Origin: CAMYLR01 sp039588915
GTDB taxonomy: Bacteria; Gemmatimonadota; Gemmatimonadetes; JACCXV01; JAHWKZ01
Direction of reading: 5' to 3'
Length of the DNA stretch: 12,862 nucleotides
Assembly: GCA_039588915.1 (NCBI GenBank)
Contig: JBDGYV010000062.1
Location: forward strand, 1 to 12,862
Below, piece by piece: positions 1 to 4,999 of this stretch. The stretch's first letter is position 1. Every line of letters begins with the position of its first letter. A program made the translations under genes and the position numbers. Under the pieces are notes generated by a model. That model saw nothing but the letters and a program-made list of their open reading frames with translations. It ran no database searches and was not told the DNA's origin.

Positions 1-192
1 ACGTTCCGGTTCTACACGCCGGAGGAGTTCGAGGGAGCGCTCGGAGCCTTCAGAGCTCGGGTAAGGGCGAGCTTCGATAATCTCTCCACTATCACGGCAC
101 CGAACGACCACCTGCTGGTGCTGGCGACACGGCACGGAGGCCTACCTGGATCTGTGGGACGAGAACTTCATGGGGTGGCCTTGCACGAGTGA
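1..192 (+). CDS. C-terminal end of an unidentified protein, possibly a class I SAM methyltransferase (5' cut by window)
   Basis: Frame 1 is open from the window edge to TGA at 190-192 (63 codons). Third positions are mostly G or C up to about codon 45, as expected for coding DNA here. It contains FYTPEEFEGAL and then NDHLLVLATR. A terminal hydrophobic strand of the LLVLATR kind is common at the end of class I SAM methyltransferases, but this is weak evidence and no SAM motif is visible. After about position 140 the coding-like third-position bias moves to frame 2 (AYLDLWDENFMGW), so a frameshift or a truncated natural end is possible. The gene stops 43 bp before the first tRNA-Ile fragment. 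Confidence 0.4.
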   Translation, partial: TFRFYTPEEFEGALGAFRARVRASFDNLSTITAPNDHLLVLATRHGGLPGSVGRELHGVALHE

Positions 193-234
193 GTCGACCG
201 CCGGGAAGAGTGGCATCGAGTGGGGCCAGGCAAC

Positions 235-275
235 TAAGCGTGAGGTCGGTGGTTCAACTCCACCCAGGCCCACCA
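235..275 (+). repeat. tRNA-Ile 3' fragment, boundary copy 1
   Basis: The sequence from TAAGCGTGAGGTCGG to the terminal CCA matches the 3' half of bacterial tRNA-Ile(GAU): the end of the anticodon loop, anticodon stem 3' strand, variable loop, T arm (GGTTCAACTCC) and acceptor strand CAGGCCC plus encoded CCA. The upstream bases (GGGGCCAGGCAAC) do not form the D arm or acceptor 5' strand, so this is not a functional gene. This copy and copy 4 extend furthest 5', both beginning in the anticodon loop, a common crossover point for tyrosine recombinases. Confidence 0.85.
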
Positions 276-279
276 TGAG

Positions 280-306
280 GAAGCCCCGTCACGGCGGGGC
301 TTCTTT
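280..306 (+). terminator. Rho-independent terminator, boundary copy 1
   Basis: GAAGCCCCG pairs with CGGGGCTTC around a TCACGG loop, followed by TTT. It is the natural terminator of the parent tRNA gene, retained 3' of the CCA. It would stop + strand read-through from the left-edge gene into segment 1. The T tract is short. Confidence 0.75.
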
Positions 307-326
307 GCTTGGTGAGGTTTCCCGTA

Positions 327-350
327 GCGTGCTATAAGGACGGTAACAAG
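327..350 (+). repeat. Downstream boundary element, copy 1
   Basis: The element reads GCGTGCTATAAG then GACGGTAACAAG. It matches the other copies (GTGGTAACAA, ACGGTRACAAG) with a one-base deletion and damage in the first half-site. It lies 56 bp from the tRNA CCA, against 72-73 bp in the four other complete boundaries, so about 16 bp of spacer is missing here. Confidence 0.65.
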
Positions 351-407
351 CCGGGTCATCGCCCTGTTCGTTTTGGGCACAGGAGTACACATGAAAAGGA
401 GCACATC

Positions 408-788
408 ATGAACCGGTACCAGATGCTACGCATTGCCCTACCTGGTGTGTTGCTGGTTAGCGCCCTGACCGGTCAAGCGCTGGCCCAGGAGGATCAAGAG
501 ATGATGGGGTGCGAGAAGATGATGGAGCACCGCGAGGGCATGATGGCCAAGCACCAGAAGATGATGGCGGAAATGGAAAGTATGGACGCAAAGCTCGACT
601 CGCTGGTCGCAGCCATGAACGCCGCCACAGGTGACGACAAGGTGAATGCCATGGCCGAAGTCCTCGAGGAATTGGTGGGACAGCGCAAAGCCATGCGCGA
701 GAAGATGCAGCAGAGGCACATGAAGATGATGCAGGGCATGGGAGGCATGCACGACAAGAAAGGGGAGGCGAGAGGTGACGAGCAGTGA
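408..788 (+). CDS. Met-rich exported small protein (metal binding possible)
   Basis: 126 aa. The ATG at 408 is preceded by AAGGAG at 396-401 with 6 nt spacing; the earlier in-frame GTG at 309 lies in the boundary repeat and has no Shine-Dalgarno. Residues 1-26 form a signal peptide (basic MNRYQMLR, hydrophobic core, ALA cleavage site). The mature part is about 100 residues with about 19 methionines, many as MM pairs, several histidines, one cysteine and many K/E residues, and is probably helical. Such composition resembles periplasmic Met-rich copper-binding or Spy/CpxP-like proteins, but no family was recognised; metal binding is inference. It is the first gene of segment 1 and is followed after 70 nt by a lipoprotein gene on the same strand. 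Confidence 0.8.
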   Translation: MNRYQMLRIALPGVLLVSALTGQALAQEDQEMMGCEKMMEHREGMMAKHQKMMAEMESMDAKLDSLVAAMNAATGDDKVNAMAEVLEELVGQRKAMREKMQQRHMKMMQGMGGMHDKKGEARGDEQ

Positions 789-858
789 GGACTGCGCGAC
801 GCCTGTCGGAACACGAATCAGTGGCCCGTCTCCGTTTCTTACACCTTGGAGGGACCGT

Positions 859-1077
859 ATGCGAGCAATTCTCAGGTTGATTGAACGTTCTTGTCCCGTC
901 TTGCTTGTTATGTTCGCTCTCGCATGCTCTGATGATGGACCAACAGGGGATTCCCAGTTGCTCTGCGGAGGCGTCGCGGGTTTGCAGTGCCCTGCCGGAC
1001 TCGCCTGCATTGACGACCCCACGGATGATTGCGATCCGAATACCGGCGGCGTGGACTGCGGAGGCGTCTGCGAGTAA
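859..1077 (+). CDS. Small cysteine-rich lipoprotein
   Basis: 72 aa. The ATG at 859 has GGAGG at 848-852, 6 nt upstream; an upstream in-frame start at 775 would overlap the previous gene and add 28 residues ahead of the signal peptide. The N-terminus is basic, then hydrophobic (CPVLLVMFALAC), giving a lipobox-like ALAC with the lipidated Cys followed by SDDGPTGD. The C-terminal half has six cysteines in the pattern CGG..G.QCP.GL.C.DDP.DDCDP..GG.DCGG.C, a compact disulphide or metal-binding motif I have seen in many small secreted proteins of environmental bacteria; its function is not known to me. It is the last gene before boundary copy 2 and may be co-transcribed with the Met-rich gene. Confidence 0.75.
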   Translation: MRAILRLIERSCPVLLVMFALACSDDGPTGDSQLLCGGVAGLQCPAGLACIDDPTDDCDPNTGGVDCGGVCE

Positions 1078-1110
1078 GTGTGGGGGTGGAACGTTGTTTT
1101 TGCGGTTGAA

Positions 1111-1153
1111 AGGTCGGTGGTTCAACTCCACCCAGGCCCACCATGAGGAAGCC
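1111..1153 (+). repeat. tRNA-Ile 3' fragment, boundary copy 2 (degenerate)
   Basis: The fragment runs from AGGTCGGTGG through the T arm and acceptor strand to CCA at 1143, then TGAGGAAGCC. The similarity ends there: the next bases are GCGTAGCCCC instead of CCGTCACGGCGGGG, so the terminator stem cannot form. No downstream GGTAACAA element follows within 100 bp. The start of segment 2 has therefore been deleted or replaced at this junction. Confidence 0.8.
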
Positions 1154-1189
1154 GCGTAGCCCCACTCGAGGAAGCACGGACTTTTGATT

Positions 1190-1621
1190 CTAGACTCCCT
1201 GGGGATTGAGTTCCATCTCCTTCGTGCCTTGGGCCGGGACTGATGGCCTTATTGCCTTCGGCGCCAGCAACAGCAGGACGATCCCGACGATGGCGAGCGC
1301 CGGTATATCGCCGATAAGGTGTCCTCGTTCAGCGGTGTCCCGTATCGCTTGGATAGCCATGACGCCGGCATGCACGATGCTGGACCACGCCGTGAACAGT
1401 ATGAGACTTCGATGCTCGTGCGGCGCGCGGGCGGCCAGGATGAGGAAGATCCCGAGCGTTGCGTACACGCCCTGGAACATCTGCTCGTACTCATGCTGGT
1501 TGGGCTGCCATTGCCAGCCCGCCGGCCAGATCCGCATGAAAAGCCAGACCCCGAAAACGAAGATCACGCCGACAACGAGGAGCACCGCGCGCAGTGCTCG
1601 CGCCTTCTGTCGTTCAGTCAT
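1190..1621 (-). CDS. Four-helix membrane protein, DUF6632-like
   Basis: 143 aa. The minus-strand ATG at 1621 has GGGAGG about 8 nt upstream. Four hydrophobic segments are visible at about residues 10-30, 46-63, 70-90 and 105-122. Motifs between them (PAGWQWQP, EYEQMFQGVYATLGIF, AARAPHEHRSLILFTAWSS, VHAGVMAIQA) fit the DUF6632 family of small membrane proteins, whose function is unknown. The assignment is by recall of the family pattern, not a search. It is the third gene of a minus-strand operon, 58 nt after the SnoaL-like gene, and its stop lies 36 bp from boundary copy 2. Confidence 0.8.
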   Translation of the reverse strand: MTERQKARALRAVLLVVGVIFVFGVWLFMRIWPAGWQWQPNQHEYEQMFQGVYATLGIFLILAARAPHEHRSLILFTAWSSIVHAGVMAIQAIRDTAERGHLIGDIPALAIVGIVLLLLAPKAIRPSVPAQGTKEMELNPQGV

Positions 1622-1679
1622 GAACCGATCCCTCCCCGATAGTGATGGAGTTGCAGTCGTGACGTCCCGCGTGGTTACC

Positions 1680-2099
1680 TCAGACCGGCGCGGGGATGGC
1701 ACCGAGCTGGACCATGACGCCAAGACGGTCGAAGTTTGTCCAGCGCTCGACGATCTTGCGATCGTGGAAGCGGAAGATGTACTGGGCTCCAAACGTCACC
1801 TCGATCCCGGTTGGCGGGACGCCCCGGAACTCGGCCTGCTGCGTACCCTGGACAGCGAGACGCCAGGCGACCTTGTCCCCTTCGCCGATCAGGTCGTCAA
1901 CGGAAATGTGGAGATCGGGAAATGCGGCCCAGAGCCCCGAGTAGAACCGCTCCAGGCCCCCCAGGTCGAGCGGCTCCGGCCCGAGCCCATGTGCGACGAC
2001 CGACGAGTCGTGAATCCCTAACCAGCCTGACCGGTCTTCGCGGTTGTTGAACGCTTCCGCGCCACGCCTCAGGATGGCTTTGTTCTGTTCAACTGACAT
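1680..2099 (-). CDS. SnoaL-like ester cyclase / NTF2-fold protein
   Basis: 139 aa, a typical length for a single SnoaL-like domain. The ATG at 2099 has AAAGGAG about 8 nt upstream and overlaps the end of the TetR gene by 11 nt, indicating translational coupling. Family features are AFPDLHISVDDLIGEGDKVAWRL in the middle of the protein and a C-terminal FHDRKIVERWTNFDRLGVMVQLG pattern, which form the curved sheet lining the pocket. Members include polyketide cyclases, but most homologues with this pattern have unknown small-molecule substrates. Co-transcription with a TetR regulator suggests a role in handling the ligand that the regulator senses; this is inference. Confidence 0.88.
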   Translation of the reverse strand: MSVEQNKAILRRGAEAFNNREDRSGWLGIHDSSVVAHGLGPEPLDLGGLERFYSGLWAAFPDLHISVDDLIGEGDKVAWRLAVQGTQQAEFRGVPPTGIEVTFGAQYIFRFHDRKIVERWTNFDRLGVMVQLGAIPAPV

Positions 2100-2778
2100 G
2101 GCGGGACTCCTTTCCTTGGGGGTGAAGACGCGAGTCCGTGGAGGACGCGATCTTTGGTCGTAGGGTTTCGAGATAGGTGTCGAGCACCCTTCGACAGACA
2201 CCGAACGGTAGGAGATCTTGGGCGTTCTTGGCGAACCCAACTGCCCCCAAATAGGCGGCGACCATGAAGGTTCCCGCCTCTTCCGGGTCGGCCTCGGGGG
2301 CGACCGTCCCGGCTGCCTGGCCGCGGCGGAGGCCATCAGCGATTGTGTCCTGCCATTCCTGGAGGATGGCGGCGAGCTGCCGGCGAAACCCGTCATCAAC
2401 TCCGGACATTTCCTGGATCAGATTGTTGACCGGGCAGCCCCGCTGGAGGATCCCGGTCTTCATCAACTCCTCTTCCATTCTCTGCCCCATCCTTCGGAGC
2501 GCCTCCGTGGGGTCGTTTGATTCCTTGAAGGGTTGGATGTAGCGCTCACGCACCAGCGGCTTCACCCTTTCCTCCACCACCGCGTAGCCGAGTCCCTGCT
2601 TGTTCCCGAAATGGTGGTAGAGCGCTCCCTTGGAGACGCCGCTCGCTGCGAGGATCACCTCGATACCGGCGGCACGGAAACCGTGCAGGTACATCTCGTC
2701 AAAGGCCGCGTCTAGCAGGGCTTCTCGCGTTTTTTCCGGGTTCTGGCGGTTGCGTACCGGCGTAGAGTCCAAAGTCAT
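2089..2778 (-). CDS. TetR/AcrR family transcriptional repressor
   Basis: 229 aa. The N-terminal TetR helix-turn-helix is clear at about residues 15-60: TREALLDAAFDEM, then GVSKGALYHHFGNKQGL. The C-terminal ligand domain includes GCPVNNLIQEMSG with a cysteine at a position often conserved in this subgroup. The start is placed at ATG 2778: a near-consensus promoter puts the transcript start at this ATG, so the message is probably leaderless. A TTG at 2814 is open in frame but lies in the -35 box, so it cannot be the start of this transcript. It heads an operon with the SnoaL-like and DUF6632-like genes and probably represses it through the inverted repeat at 2771-2800. Ligand unknown. Confidence 0.92.
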   Translation of the reverse strand: MTLDSTPVRNRQNPEKTREALLDAAFDEMYLHGFRAAGIEVILAASGVSKGALYHHFGNKQGLGYAVVEERVKPLVRERYIQPFKESNDPTEALRRMGQRMEEELMKTGILQRGCPVNNLIQEMSGVDDGFRRQLAAILQEWQDTIADGLRRGQAAGTVAPEADPEEAGTFMVAAYLGAVGFAKNAQDLLPFGVCRRVLDTYLETLRPKIASSTDSRLHPQGKESRHVS

Positions 2779-2814
2779 ACAGACCAGTATGTATGACTTT
2801 GATCCCTTTGTCAA
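2771..2814 (-). promoter_or_regulatory. Autoregulated promoter and TetR operator, predicted leaderless start
   Basis: On the minus strand, TTGACA (2814-2809) is followed after 17 bp by CATACT (2791-2786); the ATG begins 7 nt beyond the -10. No Shine-Dalgarno precedes it. An inverted repeat with 14-bp arms and a 2-bp centre spans 2771-2800: AAAGTCATACAGAC against the reverse complement AAAGTCATACATAC, one mismatch. It covers the -10, the transcription start and the first codons, as expected for a TetR-type autorepressor site. Confidence 0.75.
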
Positions 2815-2936
2815 GATGCTGTTGGTGCATGGCTCCGAACTGAAGACAGAATCCCCGTCCCCAGACCGGGATCACGTCTCCAACGAGGCTGGCTGGTCCG
2901 TAGGGTTACCTCGGCTCCTGTAAGATTGTGCGCGAC

Positions 2937-2960
2937 GAGGGGACAAAGACGGTGACAAGG
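2937..2960 (+). repeat. Lone downstream boundary element (copy 2b, no tRNA fragment)
   Basis: GAGGGGACAAAGACGG then TGACAAGG matches the element that follows the other boundaries (ACAAAGACGGTGACA exactly as in copy 6). No tRNA fragment or terminator precedes it. It lies between the TetR operon promoter and the methyltransferase, and probably marks a decayed boundary. The surrounding 2779-3117 interval (339 bp) otherwise holds the TetR promoter/operator and one inverted repeat. Confidence 0.6.
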
Positions 2961-3067
2961 GCGGCCATTGAAAGGGCGGATTCTTACACGCCGGATCAAG
3001 ATCTTCCGGGCATACCTTCGGCTCAATCCTGACTACGATTGATAATGGGATCGGTTCTTCGCTTGCA

Positions 3068-3084
3068 GTTGCTCGCGGAGCAAC
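3068..3084. repeat. Short perfect inverted repeat upstream of the methyltransferase
   Basis: GTTGCTC, GCG, GAGCAAC: 7-bp arms with a 3-bp centre, 34 bp upstream of the methyltransferase ATG. It could be a regulator site or an RNA hairpin. No T tract follows, so it is unlikely to be a terminator. Function not assigned. Confidence 0.4.
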
Positions 3085-3117
3085 GTGGTCTCTGTAAGAC
3101 GGTTCCGGGAGTGCTCG

Positions 3118-3798
3118 ATGGTTGAGGCGGAACGCGAACAACCCATGATCGAGGCGCCAGTTGCGACAGACGCCATCCGGAGGGCCTACGACCTGTGGAG
3201 CCCTGTCTACGGATGGTGTGTCGTTCCTCTCGAGAGAAAACCCAGACTTCGCGGCCTGGAGCTCGGGGAAATCAAGCCTGAGGACCGGGTTCTCGAGGTC
3301 GCCGTCGGTACGGGCGCGGCGATGCTCGAAATCCTCAAGCGGGTCGAGAAGACGAACATCGTTTCCGGCCTGGATCTGTCGCATCGGATGTTGCAGAAGA
3401 CCAGGCGCTCGGTCGCGAAGGCAGATTTCACCAACGTCGAGCTCTATCAAGCGGACGCCAGATCGCTGCCGTTTGAGGAAGGCTGTTTCGACGTGTTATT
3501 CAACAGCTACATGCTGGACCTGGTTCCTCTGGCCGAGATCCCGGTGGTTCTGGCTGAGTTCAGGCGGGTTTTGAAAGACAACGGTCGCATGGTCTTGGTG
3601 AATATGAGCAGAGGCCGGCACATGACGCGGTGGGAGAAGCTCTACCGAGCCACTCCCCGCAGACTGATCCCGTACCTCTACGGCGGTTGCCGTCCCGTCT
3701 TCACGGAGGAGTCAGCTAGAAAAACCGGCTTTCGTGACGTTCGACGTGAGTTGATCCACCACGGCTTCACATCCGAGATCGTGATCGGGAAGAAATGA
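3118..3798 (+). CDS. Class I SAM-dependent methyltransferase (UbiE/type 11-like)
   Basis: 226 aa. The ATG at 3118 follows GGGAG (3107-3111) with 6 nt spacing; a GTG at 3085 abuts an inverted repeat and lacks such a site. The N-terminal RRAYDLWSPVYGW is the typical opening of UbiE/COQ5-type methyltransferases. Motif I is VLEVAVGTG, followed by an acidic strand end (GLDLS) for the SAM ribose, ADARSLPFEEGCFDV (motif II region), then LAEFRRVLKDNGRMVLVNMS. The substrate cannot be deduced; quinone or lipid methylation is possible. It is the only + strand gene of segment 2, separated from the divergent TetR operon by a lone boundary element, and ends 18 bp before boundary copy 3. Confidence 0.92.
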   Translation: MVEAEREQPMIEAPVATDAIRRAYDLWSPVYGWCVVPLERKPRLRGLELGEIKPEDRVLEVAVGTGAAMLEILKRVEKTNIVSGLDLSHRMLQKTRRSVAKADFTNVELYQADARSLPFEEGCFDVLFNSYMLDLVPLAEIPVVLAEFRRVLKDNGRMVLVNMSRGRHMTRWEKLYRATPRRLIPYLYGGCRPVFTEESARKTGFRDVRRELIHHGFTSEIVIGKK

Positions 3799-3816
3799 AC
3801 TCCCCTTTGAGGAGGC

Positions 3817-3847
3817 GTCGGTGGTTCAACTCCACCCAGGCCCACCA
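3817..3847 (+). repeat. tRNA-Ile 3' fragment, boundary copy 3
   Basis: GTCGGTGGTTCAACTCC through CCCAGGCCCACCA. Homology with copy 1 begins in the variable loop, later than in copies 1 and 4. From the T arm to CCA it is identical to copies 1 and 2. Confidence 0.85.
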
Positions 3848-3851
3848 TGTG

Positions 3852-3878
3852 GAAGCCCCGTCACGGCGGGGCTTCTTT
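3852..3878 (+). terminator. Rho-independent terminator, boundary copy 3
   Basis: Same GAAGCCCCG/CGGGGCTTC stem and TCACGG loop with TTT as in copy 1. It closes transcription of the methyltransferase gene. The sequence from here to the next element is recognisably homologous to the same interval at copy 6 (both begin GGGTTCAG and contain TCGGGGC), showing that the whole boundary block, not only the tRNA part, was copied. Confidence 0.8.
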
Positions 3879-3915
3879 GGGTTCAGGGGGTAGGTAGTCT
3901 CGGGGCGTTTGGGGG

Positions 3916-3938
3916 GCGTGGTAACAAAGACGGTATGA
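3916..3938 (+). repeat. Downstream boundary element, copy 3
   Basis: GCGTGGTAACAAAGACGG then TATGA. The first half-site is intact and starts 73 bp after the tRNA CCA; similarity breaks within the second half-site (GGTATGA instead of GGTAACAAG). Confidence 0.65.
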
Positions 3939-3978
3939 TCTGGCAGCTCTTTTTGCTTGGAGATAGAGCGCCCCCGTG

Positions 3979-4007
3979 TTGACCGACTACTGAGCCCGTG
4001 ATAGCAT
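3979..4007 (+). promoter_or_regulatory. Putative sigma70-type promoter for the riboswitch transcript
   Basis: TTGACC (3979-3984), 17-bp spacer, TAGCAT (4002-4007). The predicted start, around 4013-4015, falls just ahead of the riboswitch. The spacing and position fit, but the -10 matches consensus at only 4 of 6 bases. Confidence 0.5.
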
Positions 4008-4014
4008 CACAGAT

Positions 4015-4125
4015 GCAAGCTGCCTAGAAAAAGGCAAACCTGGTGAAAGCCGGGGACGCAAAGCTCCGGATCTTCGCTTCCTCCGCGACAGCTGACCAAC
4101 CCCGCGAAGGACCGCAAGATCGCCC
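4015..4125 (+). ncRNA. Cyclic di-GMP-I (GEMM-I) riboswitch
   Basis: The 5' half carries the family's signature: AAAGGCAAACC, a stem closed by a GAAA tetraloop (TGGTGAAAGCC), then GGGACGCAAAGC, which forms the c-di-GMP pocket. A P3-like stem follows (CGGA...TCCG) and then AGCTGACCAACC, which I take as the 3' closing strand, although it is less canonical than the 5' half. It lies 56-165 nt upstream of an exported-protein gene in the same orientation. No clear terminator or anti-terminator can be drawn, so control at translation is possible. The 3' limit is approximate. Confidence 0.8.
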
Positions 4126-4180
4126 AGTCGCCCAAAAGGCACCGCCCATCACTTTCTGATTGCTCGTTCTGGAGGCAACG

Positions 4181-4744
4181 ATGCTTCGTATTTATTACCT
4201 CGCACTGGTTACACTTCTGTTCGCGTACGCCATACCCGTGACGTTGATCGCGCAGGAGGGGGAGTACACTTCAGAAGTGGATGTACAGATCCAGAGCGCC
4301 ATGAGCGCTGGCCCGACATCCGTTTCGGCGGACGCAACGATCAAGGACTGGGGAATGAATGTGCTGAAGGAAGGCACCAACGAGTGGACGTGCCTTCCGG
4401 ATCGGCCGGACACGCCAGGGAATGACCCGTGGTGCATTACGGCTGCGTGGGATAATTTCCTGAACGCGTACGTCAACAACATCGAGCCCACGTATGCGGA
4501 GATCGGCTTCGCGTACATGCTTCAGGGTGACACCCCGGTGAGCAACAGCGATCCCTATGCAACCGAGCCGACGGGGCCGGAGGATTGGGTCACCGACCTT
4601 GGCCCACACCTGATGATTCTCCAGCCCGATGCGTCGTTGTTGGAGAACATCTCGACCGACCACTTGAATGGCGGACCGTGGGTGATGTGGCCCGACACTC
4701 CCTACGCGCACATCATGATCCCGCTGGAGAGCCGAGGCCACTAG
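4181..4744 (+). CDS. Exported protein of unknown function under a c-di-GMP riboswitch
   Basis: 187 aa. The ATG at 4181 follows GGAGG (4171-4175) by 5 nt. Residues 1-25 form a signal peptide (LALVTLLFAYAIPVTLIAQ). The mature protein begins near EYTSEVDVQIQSAMSAGP and has the motifs ATIKDWG, GTNEWTC, DPWC, EIGFAYMLQGD, SNSDPYAT, GPHLMILQPD and GGPWVMWPDTPYAHIMIP. I recognise this as a recurrent uncharacterised exported family without a name. Two cysteines (WTC, DPWC) may form a disulphide. The riboswitch ties its expression to c-di-GMP, so a surface or lifestyle role is plausible but not shown. Confidence 0.85.
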   Translation: MLRIYYLALVTLLFAYAIPVTLIAQEGEYTSEVDVQIQSAMSAGPTSVSADATIKDWGMNVLKEGTNEWTCLPDRPDTPGNDPWCITAAWDNFLNAYVNNIEPTYAEIGFAYMLQGDTPVSNSDPYATEPTGPEDWVTDLGPHLMILQPDASLLENISTDHLNGGPWVMWPDTPYAHIMIPLESRGH

Positions 4745-4999
4745 CGGGCAAGCTCCCACCCCAAAGCAGGCCGGTACCTGCCCTGTCAGGGTATAGGGTA
4801 ATTTCAGAAATTTGTGCTAGCCTGAACCCAGAGGTCAGGGATAACGCACCTGATTTCACCCAAAATCCCGTGAATCGCAGGTGAAAGTCCAAGTGCCGAA
4901 GTCTGCAACCGTCTGCCTGTACCACGCAAGGGAGTTGAGGATCTAACGAGTGACGTTGGTACACGAGTCTTGACAGAGCCAGTAACCAAGGAGTGTGGC
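4745..4999. other. Intergenic leader between exported-protein gene and cyclase
   Basis: No gene is seen. Small structures include GCAGG...CCTGC directly followed by CCCTGTCAGGG (about 4776-4791), which may end the upstream transcript although no T tract follows, and the perfect palindrome AATTTC-A-GAAATT at 4800-4812. A structured-looking stretch around 4870-4930 contains GCAGGTGAAAGTCC and GTCTGCC. It resembles no riboswitch class I can name. The interval may be a 5' leader of the cyclase gene. Confidence 0.35.

Noticed and set aside
457..1177. Minus-strand frames containing MELNHRP and GGVEPPT peptides over boundary copy 2
   Set aside because: These peptides arise from reading the antisense of tRNA 3' ends, a well-known artefact of gene prediction. 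They also overlap the better supported Met-rich and lipoprotein genes.
1206..2021. + strand frame of 271 codons opposite the DUF6632-like and SnoaL-like genes
   Set aside because: The minus-strand genes have good ribosome sites, operon coupling and recognisable families; the + frame shows no domain and is their antisense shadow.
4865..4930. Cobalamin riboswitch or group II intron end suggested by GGTGAAAGTCC
   Set aside because: No B12 box or other conserved cobalamin elements and no intron domain V or reverse transcriptase are present. The match is a short string only.
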